Shown piece after piece: positions 1-9,031 of a stretch of 64,000 nt of DNA. The position numbers and the translations under genes were made by a program. The DNA lies in NCBI RefSeq assembly GCF_000374065.1, contig NZ_KB893311.1:124001-188000 (forward strand), read 5' to 3'. Position 1 is the stretch's first letter. Every line of letters begins with the position of its first letter. Under the pieces are notes generated by a model. The model was not told the origin of the DNA. It saw nothing but the letters and a program-made list of their open reading frames with translations, and did no database searches. The stretch comes from Spirosoma luteum DSM 19990 (GTDB taxonomy: Bacteria > Bacteroidota > Bacteroidia > Cytophagales > Spirosomataceae).

Positions 1-195
1 GCGTGAGCGCAATAGGTTGTTGTTGCCCGGCAGGGTCGATTACGTAGGCCCGGAACTTCTTCATGCCTGCCAGAGACGCACCCTTCTCGCGGATGTTGTT
101 TTCGTATTCGCCAAAGAAAATTTTCACGGTTACGTCTGCGCCGGGCTTGCCGTTACCAACTAATTCGAGTTAATAGCCGTGGGCCTGTACTAATA

Positions 196-1249
196 CTAAG
201 TTGAATTGATTATGACGTATTTCTGATGTACGGATAAGCGGCTAGTTGGATTACTCGCTCAGGGCTATCAAGGTAGATTTGTAAAACTCGCTCGACGCAC
301 ACCTGAGCCTCCCACAAAGAATCAAAAACGCGACTTTTGAGTTGCCGACGCAGTTCCTCAAAAAAACGCTCTACCGGATTTAGTTCAGGACACGCAGTTG
401 GTAAATGAGTCAACACTAAATGCGTCTCAGTAAGCAATTTAGCTTGGTGAGCTGTAGCCCGGTCTGCGATCAGTAGCGTTGGCTGGCTGACCTCCTGATT
501 GAGTTGTTGACCAAAATGCTGGAAACAAACTTTGTTCAGCTCAGGCAGAAACATGGCAAACACCTGCCCCGTCAAGGGAGCCAGAGCCACAAAGAGATGG
601 GTAAACTGATAGCCGATATGGACTGGCCCAAGCGGGCGGTGAGCGCAAGGACCCCACTTTCGACCTAACTCAGTTCGGGTGCCGACGCGCATTTCGTCTT
701 GGAAAAAAATGGCTTCTGGGGGATAAGCCCGCACTAAGTCAGCAAAGTTTTTTTAAAAGCCTCCCGGCCTGCCAGGTCTTGTCGTCGATTGACCGGGCGG
801 GCCGTTTTGGGTTTGATTTGCAATCGTTTACAAAGTTTACTAAGGCCACTAATCAAGTAGGTAATGGCCCACCGCTGCTGGACATAGTCTTGGATATGGG
901 TCAATGTTTGTGCCTGATCAAGCCGTAGCCAAGCCTGGAGTTGGGCAATCTGGTAGGCCGATAATTTAGCGAAGGCGGGTGGTTGAGTTGGTGCCAGCAA
1001 TCCGGTCATGCCTTTTTGGGTATAGGTTTGCCAAAGGCGTTGAGTCCGCCGTTGAGCAAGGCCAATAGCCAGGCCGGCTTGTTTTTGGGAGCGAGCGGTG
1101 TTGTCTTTAAGCAGGCGGATAAAGCGTATCCGGTCCCGATTTCGGGCCAACTTTTGACGGGCTTCGAGTTGTTTCAGGTCATCGACGGATTCACGAATTC
1201 GGGCGTTGTAGTCCATGCTCAAAAATACGTCATACCAAATTCAAATTAG
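196..1249 (-). mobile_element. IS630-family insertion sequence, complete
   Basis: The ends form imperfect inverted repeats: CTAAGTTGAATTGATTATG at 196 and, on the other strand from 1249, CTAATTTGAATTTGGTATG; both continue ACGTATTT. Each end is flanked by TA (194-195 and 1250-1251), the target duplication typical of IS630/Tc1-type elements. The element is about 1.05 kb and carries a two-frame transposase. Both ends and both coding frames are intact, so it may still be active. It disrupts the signal-peptide region of a secreted protein gene. Confidence 0.85.
210..1216 (-). CDS. IS630-family transposase made by -1 frameshift (OrfA-OrfB)
   Basis: The upstream frame (stop at 734) encodes a helix-turn-helix DNA-binding part of about 160 residues. 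The downstream frame (ending 210) encodes the DDE catalytic part: FFQDEMRVG (first Asp), LIADRATAHQ (second Asp) and PELNPVERFFEELRR (Glu). The frames meet at a run of seven A on the coding strand (plus-strand T run 748-754). A -1 slip there gives a seamless EAFKKNFADLVRAYPPEAIF join, the usual programmed frameshift of two-frame IS630 elements. The first ATG is at 1216; a TTG two codons earlier is less likely. It catalyses cut-and-paste movement into TA sites. Confidence 0.85.
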
Positions 1250-1323
1250 TATAAGAAAGGGAGTAAAACAAAAAGCGTAGTGAGAAGGCGATTTTTCATG
1301 ATGATAACTGGTTTGTAGTAAAT

Positions 1324-2394
1324 TTAAACTTGTATGGGTTTGCGCGACTGAGGGATCATTTGCTTTTGATGCTGTGACCTGCGTTTGGTACGCCAGATCA
1401 GAAAGCCGGTTACGGGCAAACTCGCGGCAATCAGACCAGACAGAAACGCCAGGCATTTTCCAGCGAAACCCAGTATCCGGCCCGTGTGCAGTTCGTAATC
1501 CGACTTCCAGAACCGTTGGGCAAACGTCATTTCCGCGTACCGTTTCGCATCGAGAAGCCGGGCAGTGGCGGGGTCGAAGGCAAACGCGCTTTCACGTCGC
1601 AGACCCGCCGTGGGGTAAGTTATCGTTACGCGTAGCGGGTTCAGGCTGTCTTTGGGCAGGTTCACACGAACAGTCTCAAATGCATCGGTTTTCAGCACCG
1701 ACGATACTGCTTTGTCAACCACCACCGGAGAGCTAAGGTTTTGATAAACAACAGATTTCTCTTTCTTTTTCTCGCCGTGCGAAGCCATGTCAAGGCCCGT
1801 TATCACGATCAGCAACAGGCCCGGAATGGCATAAAAACCCAGCACCGAGTGTAAATCGTAGGTGCGTTTGGTTGCCTTTGCCTGCCACTTCACCGTCAGC
1901 GCGTTCCTGAGTTGCCTCAGCCGTGCCGGGAGCCACAGCACAAAGCCGGACATTAGCATGGCCAAAAAAATCCAGGCATTCCAGTAAATGATTTTCTTGC
2001 CGATGTCGCCCAATAGTAGTGTCCGGTGCAGTTTGAGGTTGACGAGCAGCCAGTCCGTTTCCTGATTGTGGTCGGCCAGAAGTTGGCCGGTATAAGGGTT
2101 GACGGTTAGCAGCCGTTTGTCTTTGGTGAACACCTGCACCGCCCGTGTCGGGTCGCCAAATAGCCGGATCTGGTTAAGGTTTGCCGGTTTTTTGGTGGCC
2201 GTCACCATTATCCGGCTCACCGGAACGCGGGGCGTGGGTTGCGGGGTCACAAAAAGCTGCTCTCGCTGGGTAAAATACCGAATTTCTTCCTCGAACGCCC
2301 AAACGCAGCCCGTTAGGGCTACCACCACCACCACCGCGCCCGATGCTAGGCCCAGAACGAGGTGAAGTTTGTTGATAAGTTGTCTGATTTTCAT
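1324..2394 (-). CDS. PepSY-associated membrane protein (PiuB/iron-regulated family)
   Basis: 356 residues. An N-terminal membrane segment (about residues 15-35, LGLASGAVVVVVALTGCVWA) is followed by PepSY-like periplasmic sequence with the NPYTGQLL motif near residue 100, two central membrane segments (about 140-160 and 190-210, VLGFYAIPGLLLIVITGL), another periplasmic PepSY-like part and a final membrane segment near 320-340. This is the layout of PepSY_TM proteins that accompany siderophore TonB receptors, where they are thought to reduce or release iron from ferri-siderophores at the inner membrane. It lies 15 bp downstream of the TonB receptor gene on the same strand, so co-transcription is very likely. 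The exact substrate is unknown. Confidence 0.85.
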   Translation of the reverse strand: MKIRQLINKLHLVLGLASGAVVVVVALTGCVWAFEEEIRYFTQREQLFVTPQPTPRVPVSRIMVTATKKPANLNQIRLFGDPTRAVQVFTKDKRLLTVNPYTGQLLADHNQETDWLLVNLKLHRTLLLGDIGKKIIYWNAWIFLAMLMSGFVLWLPARLRQLRNALTVKWQAKATKRTYDLHSVLGFYAIPGLLLIVITGLDMASHGEKKKEKSVVYQNLSSPVVVDKAVSSVLKTDAFETVRVNLPKDSLNPLRVTITYPTAGLRRESAFAFDPATARLLDAKRYAEMTFAQRFWKSDYELHTGRILGFAGKCLAFLSGLIAASLPVTGFLIWRTKRRSQHQKQMIPQSRKPIQV

Positions 2395-2409
2395 GAGCTT
2401 AACGTGATT

Positions 2410-4743
2410 TTACCACCGATAATTCAGCGTAATCATGCCCCGCCGACCTGTGCCTTTGATGTAGTCGGCAGCGCGGGCGGCCCACTGCGAAATGGCTGGG
2501 TAATAATCAGTGTTGATCAGGTTTTCTACACCCAGAGTCAAACCCGCTTTGGGCGTTAGCTGGTAGGAACCACTGAAATTCAGCAGCGTGTACGCCGTTA
2601 CCGGAGCCTGCCCGTAAGCATAAGTACCGTTGGCAGCCGGATTAAACCGATCCCGGCTACCGGCCATGAGCGCGTTCAGGTTCAGACTAAGCGTAGCGGT
2701 TGGTTGCAGCCGCACATAGGCCGTGGTTTTGGGAGCACTAATGCGGTCGCCACCGAGGTAAGTTTCGTAGTCTCCATCGTTGTTGGTATCCGATTTGCCT
2801 TCGAGATAACTGTATGAACCGCCGAATGCCAGAAACCGTAACGGTGTAATATCTACCGCCACTTCATAACCCTGAATCCGTTCGGGGGCGCGAACAATCT
2901 CGAACACCCCGCTGGGCAGGGTTCGGTAGGATGCACCCAACTCGGATCGGCTCTCATAAACGGCTACATCGTAATGCACAAACCGCCCTATCTGCCCCGA
3001 TACTCCCGCTTCATAATTATTGACGATAATCGGTTTCGTCTCCAACTGGGAGACAATGGATTTTTGGGATGTGCGGAGAATTCGGCCCAGTTCATTGATG
3101 GAGAATGATTGTGAGAAAGCGGCAAATGGCTGAAACGACCGCCAGCCCGCATACCGCAACCCGACGTTTCCCACCAGAGCCTCGTAGTTCAGCGTTCCGC
3201 CCTGCACCGACACGCCACCATCGTACTTTTTGGTGGTAGCATTGTAGGTTTTCAGCGTGGTGAAGTCCGATACGACCACCCCCAGGTTTTCGTACCGCGC
3301 CCCGGCTTTCAAAATCAGGTGCTGCCAGATATTGAGCGTGAGCTGGGCAAAAGGGGCTGTATTGGTCATAGTCATGTCGGGAGTCCAGAACCGGCCATCC
3401 TGTAGTTTCTGGGCCGTCTGATCATTAAGCAGGTCCAGCCCATACAGTACCTCACCCGTCAGCGAGTTCCCTACCGAAACGGGCGTATTCAGGTTGAGCC
3501 GAATGCCTTTTTTGTTCGAGACGATGTTCGATTGCCCACCGTTCTCAAAAAACTGCCCGTCGTAGCCATATACTGTCCTGAACGATTGCAGATAACCAAT
3601 CGCTTCCAGGCCGGTGCCGCCCACTAACCGGTCATAGCGATAGCGTAGCGTGGCGTTATGGTTGTAGGGTGTCCCCTGCGGAGTGCCGGGGATTTCGCCC
3701 GATGTTGGCACGCCAATAGTGGGTGTTTTGCCATATACCCCCACCTGGTCAACGTATTGAAGATCAGAGCGGGAGCCGTAGTAATTGTACATCGCTTCCA
3801 CGCGCTGCCGGTCGCTGAGCGTATAGCCTGCCTTCGCCAGCACGTTGACGGTGTTCATCTGGCCGGTGTTGTAGAACGCCGAAATTGGTACGCCCGTTGC
3901 GTCGCGCATCAGGCCGGTACGTTCGAGGGTGCCGTTCAGCACATAATCGAACTTATTGGTGCGGCCCGTAAACTGCTGACTCAGCCGGTAGCCGATGGTT
4001 TGGGCCGAACTTCCGCCCACTTGCCCCGTCACCCCCGCCCAGGTCTGGGCTGTGAATGGTCGGGTTGCATTCGGCTGTTTGGTGATGTAGTTGATGATGC
4101 CGCCGTCGGCACCATTCCCATAAATAGATGTAGCTCCTTTAATAACCTCAATACGCTCGATAGCCGAGGGGTCGATGATCCGCAAATCTCGCCCGCCGTT
4201 GCGAAGAGGTGTTGACTGTGGCACTCCGTCGATCAGCACCAGCACCTGCCGCCCACGCAGGGTCTGGCCGGTGTTGGAGGTGCGACCCGTGCCAACGGCC
4301 AGACCGGGTACCGTGTATTGCAGGATGTTGGTGATGTCGGCGTTCATGGCGGTTTGCTCCTGAATCTGCCGTTGCCCCACAATCACCATCGCCGATGGAA
4401 CTTCATTCACGTTTTCGGACCTGCGCCCGGCGGTCACAACCACTTCTTCCAGATAGGCCGCGCTCGACAGCAGGTTGAGGGTTACGGACGTGGTTTCGCC
4501 GGCCCGAACGGTTATCGTCTGAATGGCTTCGGCAAAGCCCACGGCACCAGCCCGGAGTTGGTACTCGCCCACGGGCACGTTGGTTAAGTTGAACCGTCCT
4601 GTTGCATCGGCTTGCGTACCGAAACGTGTTTTGAGCAATAAGACATTAGCCGACGGGGTGGTTTGACCGGTGATCTGACCAGTCTGGGCCAGCACGTCTA
4701 AGCTGAAACTGAGAAAAATCAGAATATGGAAAAGATACTTCAT
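2410..4743 (-). CDS. TonB-dependent siderophore/haem receptor
   Basis: 777 residues. A signal peptide (about 1-19, ending LAQ) precedes a carboxypeptidase-like regulatory domain (about 20-95, with DATGRFNLTNVPVGEY), which is typical of Bacteroidota receptors. A TonB-box-like EEVVVTA follows, then the plug domain with the VLIDGVPQ and IERIEVIKGATSIYGNGADG motifs, and a beta-barrel ending in aromatic YRW, as expected for BAM-assembled proteins. The plug resembles that of ferric-siderophore receptors. It is the first gene of a short minus-strand operon with the PepSY protein. It probably brings an iron chelate across the outer membrane using TonB energy. Its place next to HmuY-like and DUF6607 sequences leaves haem as an alternative substrate. 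Confidence 0.9.
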   Translation of the reverse strand: MKYLFHILIFLSFSLDVLAQTGQITGQTTPSANVLLLKTRFGTQADATGRFNLTNVPVGEYQLRAGAVGFAEAIQTITVRAGETTSVTLNLLSSAAYLEEVVVTAGRRSENVNEVPSAMVIVGQRQIQEQTAMNADITNILQYTVPGLAVGTGRTSNTGQTLRGRQVLVLIDGVPQSTPLRNGGRDLRIIDPSAIERIEVIKGATSIYGNGADGGIINYITKQPNATRPFTAQTWAGVTGQVGGSSAQTIGYRLSQQFTGRTNKFDYVLNGTLERTGLMRDATGVPISAFYNTGQMNTVNVLAKAGYTLSDRQRVEAMYNYYGSRSDLQYVDQVGVYGKTPTIGVPTSGEIPGTPQGTPYNHNATLRYRYDRLVGGTGLEAIGYLQSFRTVYGYDGQFFENGGQSNIVSNKKGIRLNLNTPVSVGNSLTGEVLYGLDLLNDQTAQKLQDGRFWTPDMTMTNTAPFAQLTLNIWQHLILKAGARYENLGVVVSDFTTLKTYNATTKKYDGGVSVQGGTLNYEALVGNVGLRYAGWRSFQPFAAFSQSFSINELGRILRTSQKSIVSQLETKPIIVNNYEAGVSGQIGRFVHYDVAVYESRSELGASYRTLPSGVFEIVRAPERIQGYEVAVDITPLRFLAFGGSYSYLEGKSDTNNDGDYETYLGGDRISAPKTTAYVRLQPTATLSLNLNALMAGSRDRFNPAANGTYAYGQAPVTAYTLLNFSGSYQLTPKAGLTLGVENLINTDYYPAISQWAARAADYIKGTGRRGMITLNYRW

Positions 4744-4875
4744 AGGTACGTTGCCTGCTGTGGCGAATCTGATTACTGCGTTTTTGGTTGGTGCCTGAGC
4801 GGGCCACCCGCCCCATAAGTTGGTTTGGAATGAGCGGCCACGCTGAGGACTTTGGCATAAAGCCCGGCTACGGAA

Positions 4876-5058
4876 TCAATTGAGTTTCGTAGAGCCGTCG
4901 GGCTGATACACGTAGCGAAACGTGTAATATCGCTGAACGCTGTTGGCATCGGGCGTGGCTGGAGCGTTCTGGTAATAACTCAGTACGTCCATTTTAGCGT
5001 ACTTGCCGTCGCCGGTCCGAATGATTAACACCCGGAATTGACGCTGCAAAGTTGACCT
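4876..5058 (-). pseudogene. 3' stub of a HmuY-like haem-binding protein gene
   Basis: A minus-strand frame of about 60 codons with no start encodes RTGDGKYAKMDVLSYY, then QRYYTFRYVYQPDGS and a TGA stop at 4876. This matches the C-terminal strand region of HmuY-family haem-binding lipoproteins (RTADGKYAK...SYY...F.YVYQ.NGS). An in-frame TAG lies immediately upstream (5059-5061), and the rest of the gene, about 140 codons, is missing. The sequence directly upstream is instead the AT-rich leader of the divergent DUF6607 gene. It looks like the product of a deletion within an iron/haem locus. Identification rests on recognised motifs only. Confidence 0.55.
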
Positions 5059-5061
5059 CTA

Positions 5062-5078
5062 TTTAGAATAATTCAAAA
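5062..5078. promoter_or_regulatory. Possible Fur-type operator upstream of the DUF6607 gene
   Basis: The sequence TTTAGAATAATTCAAAA is an imperfect dyad in the style of 7-1-7 Fur boxes. It sits in an AT-rich leader about 85 bp before the DUF6607 start, in a locus of iron-uptake genes. The match is to general shape only. Confidence 0.3.
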
Positions 5079-5160
5079 TTATGCAATGATTTATTTTAAA
5101 TTCGTCTAAATAACAATAATTTTACCTCGCCAATTTACCCTAAACAACTCCAGCAAGGCA

Positions 5161-6075
5161 ATGCAACACACAACTAGTCTACTGGCTACGTTGCTGACCA
5201 TCAGCACAAGTTTCGCCCAAACCAGTCTTAACCCGCAGGATATAGCGGCCATCAAAGGCCAATGCGGTTGCCATGCGGTTGATTTCCGGTATGCCGAGAC
5301 CTTCTCGCCCGACAAACTGTACACGTTTAAAGACCGATACACGGCCAAAGGCATCGAGTGGGTCTTTGTGGATGAGGAACGCCCCGGCAAACTCGTGATT
5401 CAGCACCTGCTGGTTGCCGCCGACACGATGGTGATTAAACACTGGCGCGAAGACTGGCTGTTTCAAAACACGTCGTTGCTGGCCTTCGACCAGAATGCAG
5501 CCTGGAAACGGCAAACGCTCACTCCTGACCAAGCCAAAGGACAATGGACACAACAGGTGTTTGAGGTCGATGACAGCCCCCGTTACGAAGGTTCGGCCAC
5601 CTGGGTTCATGCCGATGGGCGGCACTTTTGGGAAAGTACGGTTGATGCGCCCTTACCCCGTCGCGAATACACCAAACGCCACGATTATAACGCGATGCGC
5701 CGAACTAATCACCACGAAATCACGGCCACTGGCTATGTGCATGAACAGGATAATGATAAGATTATCCGCTCCGAAGCGGGGGACCAACTGCTGGCCCAGG
5801 AGAAAGGAATTAATGCATACACCCGTACCGATGAGACCAAATGCCAGGCCGCTAAAGACTGGTGGGCCAAACAGCGCACCTACTGGGTTGATGTACGGAA
5901 TGTCTGGAATGAAGTGTTGGCCAATCGCCCGGCGGTGGCTCTTCGCGGACAGGTGAAGGGTATGGTTTTAGGTCGGGAACTGGATGATTTAGCGACCTCC
6001 TCCCTAAAAGGAGCCTACAACTCAGCCGCCACCCGACCACAGATTCGGGGAGTAATCGAAAAATATTTAAAATAA
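5161..6075 (+). CDS. DUF6607 family secreted protein
   Basis: 304 residues. A cleavable signal peptide (about 1-20, ending SFAQ) is followed by a mature protein with a CGCH motif near residue 37 and many conserved aromatic stretches (RYAETFSPD, HWREDWLFQN, RRTNHHEITATGYVHEQDN). The pattern is recognised as DUF6607, a Bacteroidota family often encoded beside HmuY/TonB haem-uptake genes; its biochemical role is unknown. It is probably periplasmic. The CGCH motif and the several His-rich spots fit a haem- or metal-linked job, but that is inference. The stop codon at 6073-6075 coincides with the first bases of an inverted-repeat unit, so the 3' end may have been reset by that insertion. Confidence 0.7.
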   Translation: MQHTTSLLATLLTISTSFAQTSLNPQDIAAIKGQCGCHAVDFRYAETFSPDKLYTFKDRYTAKGIEWVFVDEERPGKLVIQHLLVAADTMVIKHWREDWLFQNTSLLAFDQNAAWKRQTLTPDQAKGQWTQQVFEVDDSPRYEGSATWVHADGRHFWESTVDAPLPRREYTKRHDYNAMRRTNHHEITATGYVHEQDNDKIIRSEAGDQLLAQEKGINAYTRTDETKCQAAKDWWAKQRTYWVDVRNVWNEVLANRPAVALRGQVKGMVLGRELDDLATSSLKGAYNSAATRPQIRGVIEKYLK

Positions 6076-6284
6076 CGCGAACTATGGGGTTTGGGATTCA
6101 TATATTCCAACCAAACTACTGATAATCAGATTTCTTACCTGGCATAGCTACATGGGATGGTAAATTGTAGAGACGCAATACCTTGTGTCTCACGCGCGTT
6201 AGCAATTATCGTATAAGTGATAAAATTATGATAACCAATGAGTTATAAAAAAGTCGATCACCAAAAATCCCATAGTTCGCGTTA
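6073..6284. repeat. MITE-like inverted-repeat unit of about 212 bp
   Basis: A perfect 16-bp inverted repeat, TAACGCGAACTATGGG (6073-6088) and its complement (6269-6284), bounds a non-coding AT-rich stretch. The similarity continues imperfectly inward (TATGGGGTTTGGG against TATGGGATTTTTGG). There is no ORF inside. The size, terminal repeats and lack of coding capacity suggest a miniature inverted-repeat transposable element. A clear target duplication is not seen, apart from A/T-rich flanks. Confidence 0.5.
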
Positions 6285-6292
6285 AAATAAGT

Positions 6293-6338
6293 AATGCGAG
6301 TAACCCCGTGGCAGATTCGCTACGGGGTTACTCGCATT
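6293..6338 (-). terminator. Strong hairpin terminator of the metal-resistance operon
   Basis: A 17-bp perfect stem (AATGCGAGTAACCCCGT, 6293-6309, with its complement 6322-6338) and a 12-nt loop lies 4 bp past the stop of the minus-strand P-type ATPase gene. The T-rich part on the minus strand is modest. It marks the end of the long minus-strand metal operon and separates it from the convergent DUF6607 gene. Confidence 0.75.
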
Positions 6339-6341
6339 AAT

Positions 6342-8342
6342 TTACCTAAACTTGAGATTCTGCACCCGCACGGCGTTCAGAATGGCCAGCATCGCTACGC
6401 CCACGTCGGCAAAGACGGCCTCCCACATGGTTGCCAGCCCGCCCGCGCCCAGCACCAGCACAATGGCTTTGACAACCATTGACAGCGTGATATTCTGCCA
6501 CACGATCCGGCGCGTGGCCCGGCCAATGTCAATGGCGGTAGCAATCTTGGCCGGTTCGTCGTTCTGAATAATCACATCGGCGGTTTCGATAGTGGCATCG
6601 GAGCCTAAGCCACCCATTGCCATACCCACGTCGGCTAAGGCTACGACCGGCGCGTCGTTCACCCCATCGCCGACAAAAGCCAGCTTAGCCTTTGGGTTAC
6701 CGGCTAAATCAGCTTTAAGACGTTCGACTTCCCGAACTTTATCTTCGGGTAACAAATCGCCGTGCCACTCATCCACGCCCACCTGTTTGGCAACAGCTTC
6801 GACCACTGCTCCTTTATCGCCCGACAGCATGACGGTGCGGATACCATCGGCCTTCAGCCGTTTTACCGCGTCGGCAGCATCGGGTTTTACCTCGTCGGCA
6901 ATGGTGAAATAACCCGCAAACTGCCCGTCGATGGCCGTCATGACGATGGTGAAGGGGATTTGGGTCAGGGCTTCATCGAATGATACGTTGAATTTACGGA
7001 GCAGCTTGGCGTTACCGGCCAGCATTTCTTTCCCATCTACGGTCCCTTTCAGGCCGTGACCGGCAATTTCCTCCACGCCTTCAACCGACATCGTCTCGTG
7101 ACCTTTATCGGAATGTTCAATTATGGCGGTGGCGACCGGGTGGGTCGATTTGCTTTCCAATGCGGCCGTTAAACGCGTCAGTTCGGCCGCGTCGATACCA
7201 ACTGGTTTCACCTCCTGCACCTTGAAAACGCCTTTGGTCAACGTTCCTGTCTTGTCCATGACAACAGTTTTGACCTGCGTCATCAAATCCAGAAACACCG
7301 ACCCTTTGAACAGAATACCCTGTTTTGATCCAGCGCCAATGCCGCCGAAATAACCCAGCGGAATGGAGATCACCAGCGCACATGGACAACCAATGACCAG
7401 AAACACCAAACCCCGATACAACCAGTCAGCAAATTGGTAATCCCCAACAAAGAAATACGGCACGACCGTAATCAGCACCGCCAGCAAACAGATGATTGGG
7501 GTGTAGATTTTGGCAAAACGGGCAATGAACTCCTGGGTCTGAGCCTTGCGGCCGGTGGCCTGTTGCACGAGTTTAAGAATCCGCGACAGCTTGGAATCCT
7601 GATAGGGCGTGGTTACGTCCATCTCCACCAGCGACTGCCGGTTAATCATGCCTGCCAGCACAGCCTCCCCTTTTTCAATGGTGCGGGGAACGCTTTCACC
7701 CGTCAGCGCTGCCGTGTCAAACGTACCTGAAGAAGAACGCATGGTGCCATCCAGCCCTACTTTTTCGCCGGGTTTAATCTGAATCACATCGCCAACAGCC
7801 ACCGTCGCGGCTTTTACGGTTTGCGCCTGTCCATTTTTGAGTACCGTCACCTCGTCGGGGCGAACATCGAGCAGGGCTTTGATACTGCGACGCGCCCGCA
7901 GTACGGCGGCATCCTGAAACAATTCACCGATGGTATAAAACAACATCACGGCCACGCCTTCGGGGTATTCGCGGATACCAAACGCACCGAGCGTTGCCAC
8001 ACCCATCAGGAAAAATTCGGTGAACACGTCGCCACGAAGGATACTGCTCCAGGCCCGTTTGAGCACCGGCCAGCCAACGGGCAGGTAGGCCGTCACGTAC
8101 CAGATAAGCCGAATTGGGTCTTTGAACCACCGAAACGTCGGCCCGGCCCCCGCATAATTATCCAGCGCGATACCGCCCAAAAGAAGCACCAGACTGATGA
8201 CGGCAGGGGCGTAGGTACGCCAGGTTTGCTCAGGGCCTTTTTTAGCGGGAGCTGCGTCGGCTGCGGGTGTGGTGCCTTCTTCGATTAGTTCGACATCGTC
8301 ACCGTGATCGTGACCGTCTTCGTGGGTATGGTCGTCTGCCAT
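6342..8342 (-). CDS. Zn/Cd/Pb-exporting P1B-2 type ATPase (CadA/ZntA-like)
   Basis: 666 residues. A short His/Asp-rich N-terminus (HTHEDGHDHGDD) replaces the usual HMA domain. Membrane segments, the actuator motif TGES (LTGESVPRT), the metal-binding CPC motif in IGCPCALVIS, the phosphorylation site DKTGTLT, the HP motif (STHPVATAI) and the hinge VGDGVNDAP are all present. The last segments carry a conserved Lys (VVKAIVLVLG) and ADVG (EAVFADVGVAML), the P1B-2 signature for Zn2+, Cd2+ and Pb2+. It pumps these ions from cytoplasm to periplasm at the cost of ATP. It is the last gene of the minus-strand metal cluster, 7 bp after the preceding membrane protein gene. Confidence 0.9.
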   Translation of the reverse strand: MADDHTHEDGHDHGDDVELIEEGTTPAADAAPAKKGPEQTWRTYAPAVISLVLLLGGIALDNYAGAGPTFRWFKDPIRLIWYVTAYLPVGWPVLKRAWSSILRGDVFTEFFLMGVATLGAFGIREYPEGVAVMLFYTIGELFQDAAVLRARRSIKALLDVRPDEVTVLKNGQAQTVKAATVAVGDVIQIKPGEKVGLDGTMRSSSGTFDTAALTGESVPRTIEKGEAVLAGMINRQSLVEMDVTTPYQDSKLSRILKLVQQATGRKAQTQEFIARFAKIYTPIICLLAVLITVVPYFFVGDYQFADWLYRGLVFLVIGCPCALVISIPLGYFGGIGAGSKQGILFKGSVFLDLMTQVKTVVMDKTGTLTKGVFKVQEVKPVGIDAAELTRLTAALESKSTHPVATAIIEHSDKGHETMSVEGVEEIAGHGLKGTVDGKEMLAGNAKLLRKFNVSFDEALTQIPFTIVMTAIDGQFAGYFTIADEVKPDAADAVKRLKADGIRTVMLSGDKGAVVEAVAKQVGVDEWHGDLLPEDKVREVERLKADLAGNPKAKLAFVGDGVNDAPVVALADVGMAMGGLGSDATIETADVIIQNDEPAKIATAIDIGRATRRIVWQNITLSMVVKAIVLVLGAGGLATMWEAVFADVGVAMLAILNAVRVQNLKFR

Positions 8343-8349
8343 TGTCTAA

Positions 8350-8979
8350 TTAGAATTCGATGAAAAAATTAAGTACGGCCAGCCCAACGAGCGTCAGGCC
8401 GGTAATCAGGTTTTCGTTATGCTCGAACCAGTGCGGATTGACCCTACTCAGGCCCCGCCTTCCCAGTGTCACCATCCCCAGCATCCCCGACAGCGTGACC
8501 ACATTGTAGATCAGGGCTACCTGCATCACGGCTCCCCAGCCCTGCGCGCCCGCGCTTAGGAAATACGCTTCGATTTCCAGACAGGGCGACAAAAACATGG
8601 CTACTCCTAACGACAGCAGCAGGGCCGAAAACGAACGGTTTTTCCGAACGACTCCCGCGTCGATGTGGTCATGTACATGCCGGTGACGTATATGTTGCAT
8701 TAAGTACCAGAGGCCCAGGGTCAGCAACAGCAGCGGAATCGCCCGCTCGGACAGGCTATGGTAGTTTTCGGCCAGTTGCCAGCCCGCCAGACTCACCAAT
8801 ACGCCCAGCAGCGTCGTGCTGACGGTGTGGGCCAGCCCGGCAATGGCCGTCACGGTCAGCGTTTGCCGAAGGCTCCACCGCTCGGTTTGGCCGATGGCCA
8901 CGAACGGCAACCAGTGGCTGGGAATCAGCGCGTGGAGTATACTCAGCGTTAAGCTTCCATACAGGATTGCGTTCATCAT
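8350..8979 (-). CDS. UreH/RcnA-like polytopic membrane protein
   Basis: 209 residues with about six membrane segments. HALIPSHWLPF lies in the first segment, a hydrophilic His loop (HIRHRHVHDH, about residue 95) in the middle, and SPCLEIEAYF in the fourth. The layout recalls NicO/RcnA/UreH-type transition-metal transporters, where histidine loops and helix-embedded His/Pro residues handle Ni2+ or Co2+. It is encoded immediately before the P1B-2 ATPase and inside a metal cluster, which supports a metal role. Genes of this kind are commonly annotated as hypothetical in Bacteroidota metal clusters. Substrate and direction of transport are not shown by the sequence. Confidence 0.55.
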   Translation of the reverse strand: MMNAILYGSLTLSILHALIPSHWLPFVAIGQTERWSLRQTLTVTAIAGLAHTVSTTLLGVLVSLAGWQLAENYHSLSERAIPLLLLTLGLWYLMQHIRHRHVHDHIDAGVVRKNRSFSALLLSLGVAMFLSPCLEIEAYFLSAGAQGWGAVMQVALIYNVVTLSGMLGMVTLGRRGLSRVNPHWFEHNENLITGLTLVGLAVLNFFIEF

Positions 8980-9031
8980 TTTGGTTGGACATCGTGGGTA
9001 GGATCATGGAGTAAACCAATTATAATGGGGA

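Larger units (their letters stand above)
1..1299 (-). pseudogene. Secreted DUF4198-like protein gene, interrupted by an IS630 element
   Basis: Two pieces lie on either side of the IS630 copy. The right piece (1250-1299) encodes a start and signal peptide (MKNRLLTTLFVLLPFL). The left piece (1-190) encodes a stretch containing HGY-stop-LELVGNGKPGADVTV, then KIFFGEYENN and onward to the window edge, resembling the His-rich mature N-terminus and beta domains of DUF4198 proteins, which sit beside TonB receptors in Bacteroidota. A TAA stop occurs in the HGY-LEL motif, and rejoining the halves at the TA target does not restore one frame, so the gene has decayed beyond the insertion. It follows the PepSY gene on the same strand and was probably the last gene of that iron-uptake operon. 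The family call is by motif resemblance only; the 3' end is off-window. Confidence 0.5.

Noticed and set aside
3658-4587. Plus-strand frames of 62-185 codons across the TonB receptor gene
   Set aside because: They are antisense shadows of a clearly coding minus-strand gene with recognised domains.
8756-9019. Minus-strand 87-codon frame overlapping the UreH-like gene
   Set aside because: It overlaps in another frame and is rich in Arg/Pro/Ala as shadow frames usually are.
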